A stretch of DNA of 64,000 nt. Source: Cristatella mucedo (taxonomy: Eukaryota > Bryozoa > Phylactolaemata > Cristatellidae). The stretch covers positions 3,600,001 to 3,664,000 of the forward strand of contig WPIO01000007.1 of the NCBI GenBank assembly GCA_009760855.2. The letters are read 5' to 3'. The notes under the pieces were generated by a model. That model saw nothing but the letters and a program-made list of their open reading frames with translations, did no database searches and had not been told where the DNA came from. The translations under genes and the position numbers were made by a program. This document shows positions 22,249-34,700 of this stretch, in pieces. The stretch's first letter is position 1. Each line of letters starts with the position of its first letter.

Positions 22249-23268
22249 GATAGGCAGCCATTTTAATTTGCACCCGTCATCTCTCACTGAGCTAAGACTT
22301 AACGTAGTTAACAGCAGTGGCGGCGATCTCGAGGCGTGCCGACAGCCACTCCAGAAGGATCTTGAGGTTAATTTTGTACCATGCTTTTGAGAGATCTAGC
22401 AGAACTGGAAGTGAAGCCCTAACCAGGTCAGCCTTGATCAGAAGGTTATTATAAACCCAAACAGAGCAGCTTCCGAGGAGTATTTAGCTCCAAATTCCGA
22501 TTCCAACTTGCTGCAAACAAGATATCGTGAACTGGTGTCATCGATTGGCTGCTGGGCCATGACTCGTCTGAGTGTTTTGGATTATAATTGTAGAGGTGAG
22601 ACTGAACAAAACTTAACAAGGCTCTCGTGATCTGGGGTCAGCTTTATATTAAGTGGCCTGGTAACCGCTGTTTGTAGAGAAGCGTGGACTTTACCTGTAA
22701 GCGCGGACATTTTAAATATTGTTTATGCTGAGCACCAACAAGTCGACCTCTAGAAAATTTGGACTTGGATTAAATGAATCAATATGACCTACATTAGTTC
22801 TCGAATGCGAAGCGCTGGATATTGATTCCCGACTTTTTGGTGACTTTTTTCCAACCAATTTTTATAATTGCTATTTATTATTTATTTATTGCTTACTCTC
22901 TTTCAATAAGCCTTAAGCTAAAGAGCGCTTTGGCCAGGACGGGCCTGTCATTTAGCCAGAGATGCGAACTCATCGCTGGACGCTGGCTGCTATCGCCTTG
23001 TTGTAGCATTCCATTAAATAGGAGATTACGATGGGAGGGTCAAGTAGAAGGGCAGAGGATACAAGTTTGCTTAACACAGCAATAATGTCAAAAGATTAGG
23101 TTCCTTTAGTGACGTAGTCACCCTGCAATTGTGGATGCCGAAGCGTAAACACGTTCCAGTGATAATGAAATTCTCATACGATCAAATGTGCAGAATTTTA
23201 AGACAATACGAGCAGTCATTTAATTGCGGGAGGGGTTTTGACTAAGACAGTTCAAGCATGTTATAATA

Positions 23269-24057
23269 TGAGCTCGAAGACAGTGACCCGGGTTACCATG
23301 GTAACCCGTGTTCACGGACTATTGCAATAACTACCCGAGTATTGGTCCAACTGATGTGCAAATAGGCTAAAAATTTCAGGCTCGTCGAGTTCTATTCGTC
23401 AGCAGAAAGACAGCAATTTCGAAAACGATTATTTTTATTGTGCAAGTTCGCAGCGGCTGACCGGATCCAGAGCAATGATCCAGGGCTCGATCGCGAGAAT
23501 TGAGCCTATTTTTTCCAGAAATAGCTCAAGATTGGTGGCTGATTTGGGACCACCGCTAGTGCCTTCTTCGGGCGCCCCACAGAGCGTATCTGCCAGCCCG
23601 GAGCAGCCTTCTGCGCCGATGGTCTTTTCTCCCGCCACAAGTCTTCGCCATGCCGGATGCCGCGCCGACGGCGTGCCAATGTTGCGAGGCGAGCACTGGC
23701 GCCGCTATTCCGGACCTCCTGCATAATCTTTACAGACCAGTGGGTGGCAATAAAATTCCCGGGAAATGCTTCCAAGAACATGCACACCAGATCCATTGCG
23801 TTTTAAAGAACATCATTGTTAACATCCTGTATATCATCATTATAGTCAACCATAGCGTGCATCCTTTCATTGAGCTCTTGCGCACATAGTTCTTCAGATT
23901 GCTTCGACATGATTGTGACGGTGCTGCTCCTGAATCAGGTCAATGGCGTTTTTGACTTCAAAACGCTATATTTTTAGAGCAGCTATCAGCAAAATAAATA
24001 ATTAATTGCAATTTACTTGCGGAAATTTGGTAACCCGGGTTACCGCCACCGGGCTCA
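23269..24057 (-). mobile_element. candidate DNA transposon with palindromic sub-terminal repeats
   Basis: The 31-bp ends starting ATGAGC and finishing CCCGGGTTACCA align without gaps with six mismatches. The boundaries are placed so that TA flanks each side (23267-23268, 24058-24059). CGGGTTACCATGGTAACCCG (23289-23308) and GGTAACCCGGGTTACC (24029-24044) are perfect palindromes just inside. It interrupts the LINE-B endonuclease, which supports an insertion. A minus frame from the ATG at 23910 to 23506 is open apart from one in-frame TAA, and reads MSKQSEELCAQELNERMHAM, later ARRRRGIRHGEDLWREKRPS and SVGRPKK. I recognise no transposase in it. Superfamily unknown. Confidence 0.6.
23506..23910 (-). 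pseudogene. small basic protein of the palindromic transposon, one in-frame stop
   Basis: An ATG at 23908-23910 opens 35 codons, then a TAA. The same frame continues about 98 codons to TAG at 23506. The first part is acidic; the second is Arg-rich (LARRRRGIRHGEDL) with GRPKK, faintly like an AT-hook. GC content is higher than in the element's flanks. The function is unknown; it might be cargo or a degenerate DNA-binding part of a transposase. Confidence 0.35.
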
Positions 24058-24500
24058 TATATCAGATCAGATGGGCTATCAAATTGGATATTGAAATCAC
24101 CCAGAATAAGATGGTGGAAATTCCTTGTACAAAGAACTGGTATAAAATAATAAAATTCAGAGATGAAGCTATGATTGCTACCTGGTGGGTGATAAATTAC
24201 CCCCCATCGGTAACTTACCACTAGCTGGACATAAAATATATGATTCAAAAGGTTGTCATCAGCAGCCTTGAAAGGCACGTGTGCATGTGAATGAGATTCG
24301 GGTGAAAATGGCTTCTCAACCAGCAGATTTCAGTGATTTCGGAGTACAAAAAAGGAAGAACCACCTGGGGCAGCAGCGTCAATAGCTTACTATTTAGTTG
24401 ACTTCAGTCAAGTCTCTGTAACAGCGAAAATGTCAAGAGCTTCGTCTTACTAACAAATTCGTATCACCTTGCTAACAACTAGCAGTCTATGGCACAAATA

Positions 24501-24744
24501 GTACGCATTCCAGAGGCACAAGTTCAAAGTGGTCGCCGAGGTTAGCGTCGTCTGCGTCACTACTATATTAGCAATAGTAGTAGCAGTTCTGACGGGAGAA
24601 CGTAGCTAGTGGTTTTCTGCACCGGTTTCAGTCTCCTCGTACCCTCAGGTTAGTCAATATGGTCAATACGGTCAATAAATTCGTTTTTCCATTCCTTTTC
24701 TTAGAGGCATCTAACGACAAAAGCTTTTGCTCAGCAAGTCATTG
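24501..24744. other. unassigned spacer
   Basis: Nothing recognisable; possibly the extreme 5' part of the LINE-B copy. Confidence 0.3.
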
Positions 24745-25050
24745 ACTTCGTTAATCATTTTCGCAATCCCTACGCAACGACATTTTCTCTCCTGCTGCGG
24801 GTTCTGCCACATCTTTTCAGCCGTCCTGCACTGCTATTTCCATTCTATTCATTTTCTCTACTGCCCTCCTGACTCGATGCTTCTCACTTTCTCTTTGTTT
24901 CGTGAGATGAAGTCGGTTGGCTACCGTATTCACACAGAAAGCCTCTTAGACTTTGAGTTCGCGGAAGAAAACTCTGTTATACCCGCTCAGCCCTTGTGGC
25001 TTTGTGGATTTGAAGACAAAGATACATTAAATTACATTGTTTTTGGCCGC
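24745..25050 (+). repeat. U1 dispersed repeat, copy c (long)
   Basis: It shares with copies e and g the phrases TACGCAACGACATTTTCTCT, CTTCTCACTTTCTCTTTGTT, ATGAAGTCGGTTGGCTACCG, AAAGCCTCTTAGACTTTGAG and GTGGCTTTGTGGATTTGAAG. It ends near AGATACATTAAATTACATTG. Confidence 0.65.
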
Positions 25051-25217
25051 TCTGTAAATCGCGCGCATTTTATTGACCGCCCTGTTTTGTCCTAGGGGAT
25101 AATGCGCTTGCTTGTAATGACCAAACTGAGGGGCATTCTTATATCTAAAGTGCCGCTGGATTGAGACCAAGTTCGCTTAGGATGCTATAAAAACTACATC
25201 TGCCATATACATACATA

Positions 25218-25245
25218 TATATATTTATTTATTTATTTATTTATA
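25218..25245 (+). repeat. (TTTA)n microsatellite
   Basis: About six ATTT units after a short TA run. Confidence 0.85.
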
Positions 25246-27153
25246 TTTGCACAGCAGTAATTATACTAATATTTGTCTTGTCTTGGTTGGCTGTGGCTTA
25301 GCTCATTCATAAGCAATTAGATAGTTAACTACTATTGAAAATCGGATAAGACGACTCAGCATTCTTACAGCTGTACGACTGGAGCGAATCGGTCACAAGA
25401 AATGAAACAAGTTTGCCGCTGGCCTCCTCCGCTCGGACGTCAATTTTATCAGTAGGTGCTCGTGTGAACAGATGTGTGTTTAGCGATAACTTGTATGCAC
25501 AAACGGGCAAGGGTGAATAAGAAGGCCCTTGAGTCACGGGACGAGGTGATCCTTTGAAGAGACGATGCAGCGTCGTGCATTTCATAGGTGAGACACTTGT
25601 CGCTAGGTCTTAGCCTCGAGGTTAGGAGCTCGAGTTTCACAGAATGTGGGTTCAAGTCCCAATGCAGGCATTTCTTCATTGGCTGCAGCAAGAGAAGCCA
25701 AAGCGTAGACGACTGTTCTGTAGCAGTTCGAGCGTGGCTGCTAAATCTGCTTAAGGATTTCCGCCTTTTTGTTTTGAAGGAACGTGTACTTTGCAGAAAC
25801 TTGAGTATTAAGAAAATAATATACTTGTCCGACGATATCGTCGAAAGCAGAACAACATACCACTTCAAAAAGAGCTATTTTAGGAGCAGCCATGACCTGT
25901 CAAAAGCTGCAGCCATTGAGATGTTTCTGCCGCTTCTCGGCGATGGCCAGCAGCTGATCAGCATGGGAGCTCAACCTTTAGCATTCTGACGGGGCGTTCA
26001 GCTGGCCCAGACCCTGACCTCCTTGGACCTACTTATCAGACCTTCAATCAATGACCATTCGGAGCAAGGTCGTGCTTCAAACCCTTTCTTGGCTTAATCC
26101 TAAGTTACACTCTCGAATCTGCCTTTGAAATGTGTGACTGGCAGTTGCCGATGGCAATTAAAAACTGGTCTTGCATAAAACTGAAACAGCGCCACGGCTG
26201 TGATTCGAAGAAAACACGTGGATAGGTTTCTGCCGAAAAATGCGTGAAATAAATGCTTAATGAGAACAATCGCGGCACGTCTCTCACAAATTGAGCTCAA
26301 ATGACGCTTATTGTAGCAGCCATAGTTGTATCTTTGGTTGGCTGCATCTATATGTTAGCGTTATCCACACAACTGTCGTGCTTGCGGGTTCTTTTGTTCA
26401 ATCGCATTGCTAGAGTAAGCACAGTTCAAGGACAGCATTTACCAGTAGAGTAACCGACAGAGATCAAGCGACTGGTAAGGCACCAATAGTAAGCGTCACA
26501 TTAAGACTTTAAGGACAAGCTTTTGGCGGGGTAGGTATCACATACCTATACGTGCTTCCAGCATGGCAAACAATGCATGAACCGATTATCGGCTGACTAA
26601 AGAAGGCGCTGATTGCTGACACGGCACATAATGCGCACGTCAGTCCAAATATTTAGTGTCAGGCCAGGGACAGACATGTACTTGCGACAAGTGACAACAA
26701 AGTTGTGAAAGATAAGACACGGACGACGCATGCCGCTGGCATCCGGCTGCAGTTGCACAGATACTGTCCGCCCTCGGACGCCAGCTTCAAAGTAGAGAAG
26801 GAAGGAGACGGCGCTACCTTCACTTGGTGTCACTGTTTGAATTCTTCAGAGTGCGCGCATAGCGACAAGTGCATGCAGTCTGCATTTTGGTGACCCCAGC
26901 GCCAGCATAGGTGAAACTAGACCACAATGCAACAGTCGTTTGTGAATCACGCTGCGACTATTTCCTTCTCTTCTCGTGTGTATCGGTTGGACTCACCGCT
27001 TTTAACCAGCAGAGAATGCTCCGCGAGTCAGAAGCACTCCAATCCGGCTTATGATGGCCACTTGATTGTTGCCATTTCCATCGCTATCGACCACATTGGC
27101 AGAAATCTTCAAGCTTACGAAGACAATAAGTCACCAAACGAGCCCAAGTACCC
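25246..27153. other. region 3' of CATIP; possible degenerate tRNA-like repeat at 25597-25670
   Basis: No gene is supported. At 25597-25670 a plus-strand phrase with AGGTTAGGAGCTCGAG and GGGTTCAAGTCCC resembles a tRNA-derived head, but no tail was recognised. The part just below 27154 would hold the CATIP 3' UTR; no polyadenylation signal could be assigned with confidence. Confidence 0.3.
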
Positions 27154-27393
27154 CTAATTGGCATCTCGAACTGTCGTATTGACTCGGCTGGGAGGAAACG
27201 GGGTGGGCGCCGTCGACGTGGCATAAGGCTCCACGTCAATGAGCTTCACTGAGAACGAGGCAAAATATTCTGCGGCAAAGTTGAGAACGTCTTCGGGCTT
27301 TCGCAGTAGCAGGAACTGCATGAAGTCACTTAGCAGCGCTTTCAGCTCCGGATGGTGTCTTACGTACAGGGCATGGTCATCCTTCAGCTCATC
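27154..27393 (-). CDS. CATIP: CATIP terminal coding exon with RIIa-like end
   Basis: This exon holds 79 codons and a TAG stop. The acceptor is TTATTGCTTTTAG. The stretch HHPELKALLSDFMQFLLL followed by RKPEDVLNFAAEYFASF resembles the RIIa dimerisation/docking fold seen in cilium and sperm-tail proteins, here at the C-terminus. The last 30 or so residues are Pro/Thr-rich and look poorly conserved. No clear polyadenylation signal could be assigned below the stop. Confidence 0.85.
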   Translation of the reverse strand, partial: DELKDDHALYVRHHPELKALLSDFMQFLLLRKPEDVLNFAAEYFASFSVKLIDVEPYATSTAPTPFPPSRVNTTVRDAN

Positions 27394-27589
27394 CTAAAAG
27401 CAATAAGAGACAGTGTCGGGAACGCAATTACAATCCAAGAAAAACGGAGCGCATTGTCCGTTCTTTGAAAACCGATTCATAACACAGGCCGCCATGTATG
27501 CAGAGTACCTCAGTTATTGGCAGGCATAGCTATGTTGCCATTAAGAGTACATGCCCGGTGGCATTTAATTAATGAGTGCATAAAATGTT

Positions 27590-28650
27590 ACGTCGTTTGC
27601 ATAGCACCCTAAGAGAACCAAATCGCTATGCATGCACATTACAACTCGCTGCAAGAGAAGCAATAGCCAAGGGATTAATGGGTGCACAGTAATAATAGAT
27701 AATTATAACAAGTATTAAATGGTGATGATAATAACAATAAGTCGCACATATAGCATCTTAAGTGAAATTGACCTCGATCAGGTGTTTTACAACTCGCTGC
27801 AAGAGAAGCAATACCCAAGAGTTTATGAAATGCACAAAATATCAGGCTTAGACAAGAATACAAAAGCACACAAATGCCCTACTTAAATCAGCATGCAAAA
27901 AAAAACGCAGCTACACAGATCCACCCGCTAGTGGGATTCCTGGTTAGAGGTAACATGCACTTAATCATGCATAAATAAGTAGAAAAGCACGCAGGAACAA
28001 AGGCATCGGTTCACCAGATCGTATGGTAAGGTGAGCATCGTATCGTATCGTGAGGTAAGGTGAGCAGAACAGATACGTCATTAGCTGAGACTTAAATGGT
28101 GCAAATTGATTGCAAGGTGCAGGTTTTGGCAGAAGCCACCAGCGAGTTCCACACTTTCGCTGCATACGAAATAAAGACCCGATTCACAAAAGATTTCGAC
28201 TTAGTGCAAATGTACGGTGAGACGAATGGCAGCAGTGGAGCGATGAGGTCGGATGCGCGATGATAGTGCACAGGCAGGCTGTGCTGCAAGCGAGTGAAGT
28301 GACCTGTACACCAGAGGGATAATCTTGAAGTCAATTCGATGCTTGATAGGGAACCATTGAAGCTCAGACAACAATGGTGCGACTTGGCCCTTAGCCCATT
28401 GACGACAGACAGGACGAGCTGCTGAGTTTTGCACCAACTGCAGACGATCTAGGTTAATGGGGGAGTCCTGAATAAATCGGACTGCAGTAATATAGACGCT
28501 GTGTCATAAACGCGTCAACTAGTTTGGCTGTCGTACTCTCTTTTAAGCAGGCTCTGATTTTGGTAGTGTTCTATAGCTAAATGACGAGTAGTTTTGGAAA
28601 CGCACTCCCAGATTACGGACGTACTTCAATTGACATCACGTTAGGTAATC
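27590..28650 (-). mobile_element. LINE-B 3' part in CATIP intron
   Basis: Minus frames give QNSAARPVCRQWAKGQVAPL, LQWFPIKHRIDFKI and VYRSLHSLA, then a long 3' UTR with two copies of CAACTCGCTGCAAGAGAAGC, and the tail complementing TTTGCATAGCACCCTAAGAG. It is the LINE-B equivalent of the LINE-A C-terminal region. Frameshifts break it. Confidence 0.8.
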
Positions 28651-28673
28651 GCATGCGATTCGCAAAAAGGGGA

Positions 28674-28847
<174 letters not shown>

Positions 28848-29088
28848 CCGTCGAGCTCTTAAATCCGTAGTTTGTCAAGATCACGAGCTTACTCACCGTG
28901 TTTGCGATAGAAGTGTCACGGCCCGCTATGATTAGCCAGCCTGAAGTTGCTTAGCCGACTAGCGAGTAGCAAGCCAGAGGAGGCATATACCGATGGCTTG
29001 CACAACAGAGACAATATGCTTCGATGAACCTATCTGCTGCAACGAGCGCCTAGGCTTCGGTGTTTCTCCATGCCTATGTTAGTATAGC

Positions 29089-30845
29089 AAGTCCACTGGA
29101 CCCTATTCCCACTGTCCTGCTCCTACGTTGCATTGATCTGCTGCTGCCATGCATAACCAACATCATTAATATGTCATTAGCCTCAGGTCAGGTCCCAGCA
29201 CCTTTCAAAAAAGCTGTAGTCAGGCCACTTCTCAAGAAAGCGACACTAGACCAAGAGAACTTAAGCAACTACCGCCCAGTCTCGCTTCTACCATTCCTAT
29301 CAAAGACACTGGAACGGGTCGTGGCAGACCAGCTGAACTCGTATATCGAAACCTCACACCTTGCTAGTAAGTTCCAGTCTGGCTTTAGAGCTAATCACTC
29401 CACAGAGTCAGCATTGCTTCGGGTATACAACGACCTACTTAGGAATGCAGACATGGGTAGAGTGTCTCCTTGTTTTGCTCGATCTTTCGGCAGCTTTTGA
29501 TACCATCGATCACAAAGTACTTCTAGAGCGCCTCTCATCTCGCCTGGGCATCACTGGCACTGCTCTGCAGTGGTTCAGGTCCTATCTCAGTGGGAGACTC
29601 CAGAGTGTTGACGTGAATGGACAAAGATCATCTGAAGTACCTCTAAAATATGGAGTACCTCAGGGCTCTGTGCTAGGTCCGGTCCTTTTCACCGTTTATA
29701 CTCTCCCTCTCGCTGATGTGATTGCCAAGCACAATCTAGGCTTTCACTTCTATGCGGATGACACTCAGTTGTACCTTTGCTTTGATCCCTCCCAGCCTTC
29801 GAGCACCTCAAATTCTCTCAACTCACTTGCTGCATGCATTGATGACATCCGATCATGGATGGCAGCAAATTTTCTAAAACTAAACGATGATAAAACTAAC
29901 TTACTAGTTATGGGCAAACCTAGTGTTATTCAGAAATTGGAAAGGCTGACTTTCAAAATTGGCTCTGCCAGCATATCTCCAGTTGCATCAGCTCGAAATC
30001 TAGGTGTCATTTTCCAAAGCGACCTCTCGTTAGACGACCACATCAGCTCCACAGTCAAATCAGCCTATTTTCAGCTTCATAACATTGCTAAAATTAGGGC
30101 TTGTTTAGATAAGGATACCACGTCCAAGTTGGTCCATGCATTCGTGACATCTCGTCTCGACTTCTGCAACTCACTGCTTACTGGCCTACCAGCATGTGCG
30201 ATCGGGCGATTGCAGCTGGTGCAAAACTCTGCAGCTAGGCTTGTCTGTCGTGAGCGTCGCAGTTGCCACATTACTCCACTTCTCCCCGACCTGCACTGGT
30301 TACCAGTCAAGCAACGGATTGATTTCAAGGTTTTGTCGCTCACTTTTAGGTCTCTTCATTCTATGGCTCCAGCCTATCTTTCAGATATACTACCCCATCA
30401 GGCAAAGCATCGTACCACTCGCTTTTCGGAATCCAACAGTCTAGAAATACCTCGTACAAACCTTAAATCCTTTGGAGACCGTGCATTCAGCTCGTATGCT
30501 CCCACAGCCTGGAACTCCCTCCCGACCTGCATCAGAACATCCCCTGACCTGACCACATTTAAAAGAAACTTAAAAACATACCTATTTAGGACAGCATTTA
30601 GTGGGTCCTTGTGATTCGTCCTCGATGTGCTTATGCGTGCTGACACTGTTCATGCTGCCACTAACCACATTTGCATGCTGACCCAGTGCATGTAACCCCT
30701 AACCATGTTATTCATTTTGTTTGTTTTTCAAGCATGATTTTACTTACTATTCTATTGCGTATCACTTTGCAGCAAATGTAAAGCGCCTAGAAAGAGATTA
30801 AGTTCTCTGAGGGCGCTTTATCAAGTGCAATATTATTATTAATAT
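29089..30845 (+). mobile_element. LINE-A copy with complete RT palm, 5'-truncated
   Basis: It starts within the RT at [20 protein letters not shown]. The frame shows [76 protein letters not shown] and the catalytic GFHFYADDTQLYLC, and continues to the terminal FKRNLKTYLFRTAF. A 2-bp deletion near 29468 shifts the frame, so two frames (29060-29500, 29361-30614) must be read together. The 3' UTR ends GGGCGCTTTATCAAGTGCAA then (ATT)n. It sits in the last CATIP intron, in the opposite orientation to the gene. It is well preserved and therefore recent. Confidence 0.92.
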
Positions 30846-31257
30846 AGCGACCTGCTTACGACAAAGAGCTAATTGACATGGCCAACTCTAGCTAGCCAAT
30901 TGACACGCTTTCTTTCCAGTAAATGAGAAGCCTATGACGAGCCAAAAAGACACTTAGTTATTTTAGCGTGCTACATAGTGTTTTATTAGTAATATGACTG
31001 CTTTAAAAATTACCCGGTGGCTGCCCATTTCAATGGCCTGAGAAACATGCTCAGCCTTGAGTGCTCTGCATATCCGAAGAGTGCTTCAATTCACATGTCC
31101 GATGACGTCGCGTGCCTTGAAAGCATACCGCTTAGTAGTAGATTGAGACTGCACGATTGCAGTAGTAAAGCTTCAAGTGACTTGTTCATACAAAGTGCTT
31201 GAATTTACGATGCAAAATGCGACTGAACTCTCAGCCAGACTTAGGGGGACAGTGAAA
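30846..31257. other. CATIP intron, nothing recognised
   Basis: No repeat family or exon is supported in this part of the intron. Confidence 0.3.
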
Positions 31258-31392
31258 GGAAGAAAGAGTTTAATCTCTATTCAGGCGCTTCACATACGCC
31301 ACGGGGCTTGAGCCCACGACCTCGGTCATCAAAGACATTCACTTGACCTTGCTTGAGGCAAGCACCTTAAGCAATGGGCCAAACCAACACTG
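31258..31392 (-). mobile_element. SINE-A copy 4 (tRNA-derived)
   Basis: On the minus strand the head TTTGGCCCATTGCTTAAGGT, B-box-like GTGGGCTCAAGCCCC, and tail GCGCCTGAATAGAGATTAAA are all present. It lies in the last CATIP intron. Confidence 0.82.
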
Positions 31393-31959
31393 CATCGGAT
31401 CTGGATAAATAACTAACAGAAGTAGAGGACAAGTAGCAGCCAGGTGCAGGACTTGTGCTAGCAGCACATGTGCTAGCCAATAGTGCTTCCAGGTACCGCA
31501 GTAGCCGAGGTAAGATAACCCTATGCTCTTTGGACTGGAGAAAGTATAAGCCTGCGAATTCCCCCCTAGTCTTTTTCTCGGTCATGGCTGTCTGTTTTAT
31601 TGTTCAGAGCGTATCCCTTGGACAGTCATTTAGGGCCGAGAAAGTGCCCAACTGTAGACCAGATGGGCCAGCTATCTATCGCAGCGCAGAGCCGACAGCC
31701 GGCACCTGTACAGATCGCCGACCAGTGCCTGAACGATCGCGCACGAGAAAAACATGTGGAAAACAAGAAACTCTCACGAAACAGATCGAAAACAAGAAAG
31801 TATCGGGTCAGGCAGAGCAGGAAAAATTTTACAACAGAAGCGAAAGAGCATCGTCGATTCAGGTCAGCAGTAAATCTGACTGAGAAAGAGCATTCAATGC
31901 GGGATTTATTGTCATGGAGGCACAGTTGGAGCGCCTGCCAATGCCATAATGTCACTTGC
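31393..31959. other. CATIP intron, nothing recognised
   Basis: Plus-strand open frames here lack recognisable features. Confidence 0.3.
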
Positions 31960-32048
31960 CTTCCGGTCAAGAAATTTGGAGAACAGCTGGACATCGTCTT
32001 GCCAGTCAAGGGGAACCTTTGAAAACGTTGGTTTTGGAGGTTCCTCTT
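31960..32048 (-). CDS. CATIP: CATIP coding exon 'g' with GC donor
   Basis: This 89-bp exon completes a Glu codon and adds 29 codons, EEPPKPTFSKVPLDWQDDVQ then LFSKFLDRK. The acceptor is strong (CTTCCGTTGCAG). The donor reads AAG|GCAAGT, the canonical context of GC-AG introns; no GT in frame is available. FLDRK joins directly to DELKDDHALY of the last exon. Confidence 0.85.
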
Positions 32049-33289
32049 CTGCAACGGAAGGCGACAGTGTGTTCGAGGTAGCGCATAGCTTTTGGTCGGG
32101 CTGCAATCAGTGAGTCTGTCGCGAGAGCTTTGGCACCACAAAATACGAGATGCACTGCCGTCAGACTACCTAGGGCAAGTGGCACACTACGGTCCGGCTA
32201 ACAAAAACCCGGGCTGCCTAGCTGTTAGTTAAAATCGCCTCAGTCGGCCGTAACCAGTGTAGGGCGTGGTCCGGCTTCGAGGCATCTAGCAAAAACCAAT
32301 GGGTAGCCGAGCTTAATTAGAGCTGCGGGACACCAAGTCCTACGTTTGATGCATTCTAGGTTCGCCCTCGTCGGAGCCTCAACGGAATGGGCTGCACGTC
32401 TCGGGCCGGCAGGTTTTATTATACTCTATATAACGGAAGCCTCAAGCCGATCGCTCTGGCAGTGCACATCGAAAGCAAGGAAACTGGGAAAATCGACGCT
32501 GTCTAATCTTTTAAAAACTTCAATGCAGCCCAGCACCCGGGCACAACTGTTCGCCGGATCCTACGCCTCAGGTTTAGTGATAACGTAGCCAATATTTGCC
32601 ACGACTCAAATTGCCAGGCCATCACATTCGCCCGAACGTTTGGGCTAAGCGCGTATATTTTCTCCACGAGACTTTCTCTGAGAGGCGGCGCTATGCCTAT
32701 CTAGAATGATAAACAGTATTCCTCTTCGGCGTGCTGATTTCAATGCAGTGCTTCAAAAAAGGTATTCTTACTTTCTGAAGCACTTATACCTTTTGATCTA
32801 TCACTGGGGTAAAACTTGTAGCGAACCACTTTGAAGCCTGGCAGACCTGCATTGCATCACCTGCTGCTGCTTACGATTAACCTCTTATTTGACCTGTCTA
32901 CTATGTCACCTGGAGCTGTTGTTTCACCTGGTAGCTATTGTTAGAGGGCAAATATCAAGCCCCTAGCGGGCATCGAACCCGGAGCGGGAGACATTTCCCA
33001 CGTTGCTGACAGTGCGATGCTGAACTTGACATTAGGATCGCTCTGGCGGTAAATCATATTCCACCGTAGAGTTTAAAGCTAGTGCGTAAGAAAAAAAGAT
33101 TAATGCGGGTACAACAACCGCCGGGGGAATGTAGCACGGTCAGTGCTCAAGACAAGAAATGAATAAAAGGCTGCGCATGATCGGCTGAAGAGGTTGAACC
33201 CTGGCTTCTGACGTCGAAAGTGCATGACTTAGCCACTCGCTAAGCGAATGTCGCTAATGATAAAAAGCGAATAAGAATTCGTTTATCCG
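32049..33289. other. CATIP intron with two minus-strand tRNA-like phrases
   Basis: At about 32955-33030 and 33180-33250 the minus strand carries tRNA-like B boxes (CCGGGTTCGATGCCC and CAGGGTTCAACCTC) and, in the second, GAGTGGCTAAGTCATGC like an A box. No complete cloverleaf was convincing. They may be heads of old SINEs. Confidence 0.35.
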
Positions 33290-34700
33290 GCTGTCAGGCT
33301 GGCATCAGTTAAAATTCCTCGCCGCCTAAGCGCTCAGATGCCACCTGTGCGCTAAGCCGAGGCAGAGCACGAGCAGCCGGTGGCGGTTGCAAGGCAGAGT
33401 CAAAGCTAAGCAGGACGAATTGACCGAGGCGGCTTCGTGGCCAGCGGCTCATTCAACTGACCAGATGGCGCCGGCTTGGAAAGCAGCCCGGCGATCGATC
33501 GGCGGGAATCGAGGCCGATCTGAGGATTATTCCTTTACAGCCGATTCGGTTCGAGGCAGCGAATGGTCGCCGGTCACGCAAGCCGCGGTTTTCCTCCATT
33601 TCGACGGGCGGGTGTTTTCCTCCATTTCGATGGGCTCGGACTCGAGCCGGCTGACCGCGCCAGTTAACCAATTATTTCAACACTTAGCTATGGTAATTTA
33701 AGCAAGTAGCTCGGACCACGACTCCTGATTAGACAGCAATAACACGAATTTATCCACGTAATTAGTAATTAAGACTTGACATCTCCGGCTCGTAACTCGA
33801 GTGCTCTCGTCCAGCGGTTAACTCTTTTTTTCTTCAGCTGCCGAGGAACCGTAAGCATATTACTGCGTGCCTGCGTAGTGTCAGCTCCCTCCGGTCAGTA
33901 CCCCGGGGAATATTATAAGATGTGTCAGTAAACGGCGGCTGCAGCTAGAATAGTAGCCGGCGGTGTCAGCTTCTTTTCGCACTCGAGACAGCTGTGATTA
34001 CGAAACAGCGTACAGAATATTTTCTTTCTCTGCTGCTCAAGAACGCTCAAGTGTCCAACAGGGCAGCTGTGGCGGCAAAGACGTACGTGCAGCCAGCGCT
34101 GATCTGGATTGCTTCATGCTATCGAGTATGCCAAGGGTCTGCTAAGCATTGACTAATTAACTCGGACTTACTTTCCACGAACTCCCCCCGGAAAAGTCAT
34201 TAACAGACTCTAACAGACTATTGCATCTCGGCTTCTCACGCGGCTGCGAGTGCATCAACAGAAGTGGTTTTAGGAAAGCATCACCCGGCAGAGAATACAT
34301 TTGCAAGCGAAAAATTCACCCAGCGACGCTTTGCAGAAAGAAGTCAGTTCGGCGGGTGTGCGAAAGCAAAGTGCACTGCTCAAGTTTCCGACCGAGCCAG
34401 CTAAAACGCTCCGAGTTTGTTACAATACCGTTAGGATTGGGGTCAATTGTCGTGTGCAGCTATTGTGCAGTTCATTACCTACAAACACTTCCACGAGAGC
34501 CCCATTCGAGACGGCAGCGGCCGCGAAGCCTGTGACTTTCACCGGCGGCCAGTCTAGGCAATCGGCCGAGCTTCGGTTGCCTGCCGCTCCCCCTCGCCGC
34601 CGCCAATTGGTCAATCGGGCTTTTCTAGCAACGCGATACCGACCCTGCATAGAAGCTCGCCAGGACACAATCGTCGCCCAGACCTGAGCTAAAGCTCAAT
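33290..34700. other. CpG-dense block 4 (intronic)
   Basis: GC-rich sequence inside a CATIP intron. It contains a near-perfect duplication of GTTTTCCTCCATTTCGACGG around 33588-33632. No exon was recognised. Confidence 0.35.

Larger units (their letters stand above)
20960..24500 (-). mobile_element. LINE-B, long decayed copy split by a DNA transposon
   Basis: On the minus strand the 24060-24280 part encodes endonuclease remnants (YHPPGSNHSFISEFYYFIPVLC, abridged, then LGDFNIQFD). After the 23269-24057 insertion it resumes with EFASLAK. The RT part includes VLLDLSKAWYKINLKILLEW near 22400 and LNRNDDETCLVVMGKP near 22060. The 3' UTR and tail stub lie at 20960-21450. Stops abound. The order of parts is that of a complete CR1/L2-group LINE, so it is one old, nearly full-length insertion. 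Confidence 0.75.

Noticed and set aside
30077-30343. 88-codon minus frames conserved at 30.1, 53.7 and 63.1 kb
   Set aside because: They are antisense to the conserved RT C-terminus of LINE-A; their conservation reflects the sense strand.
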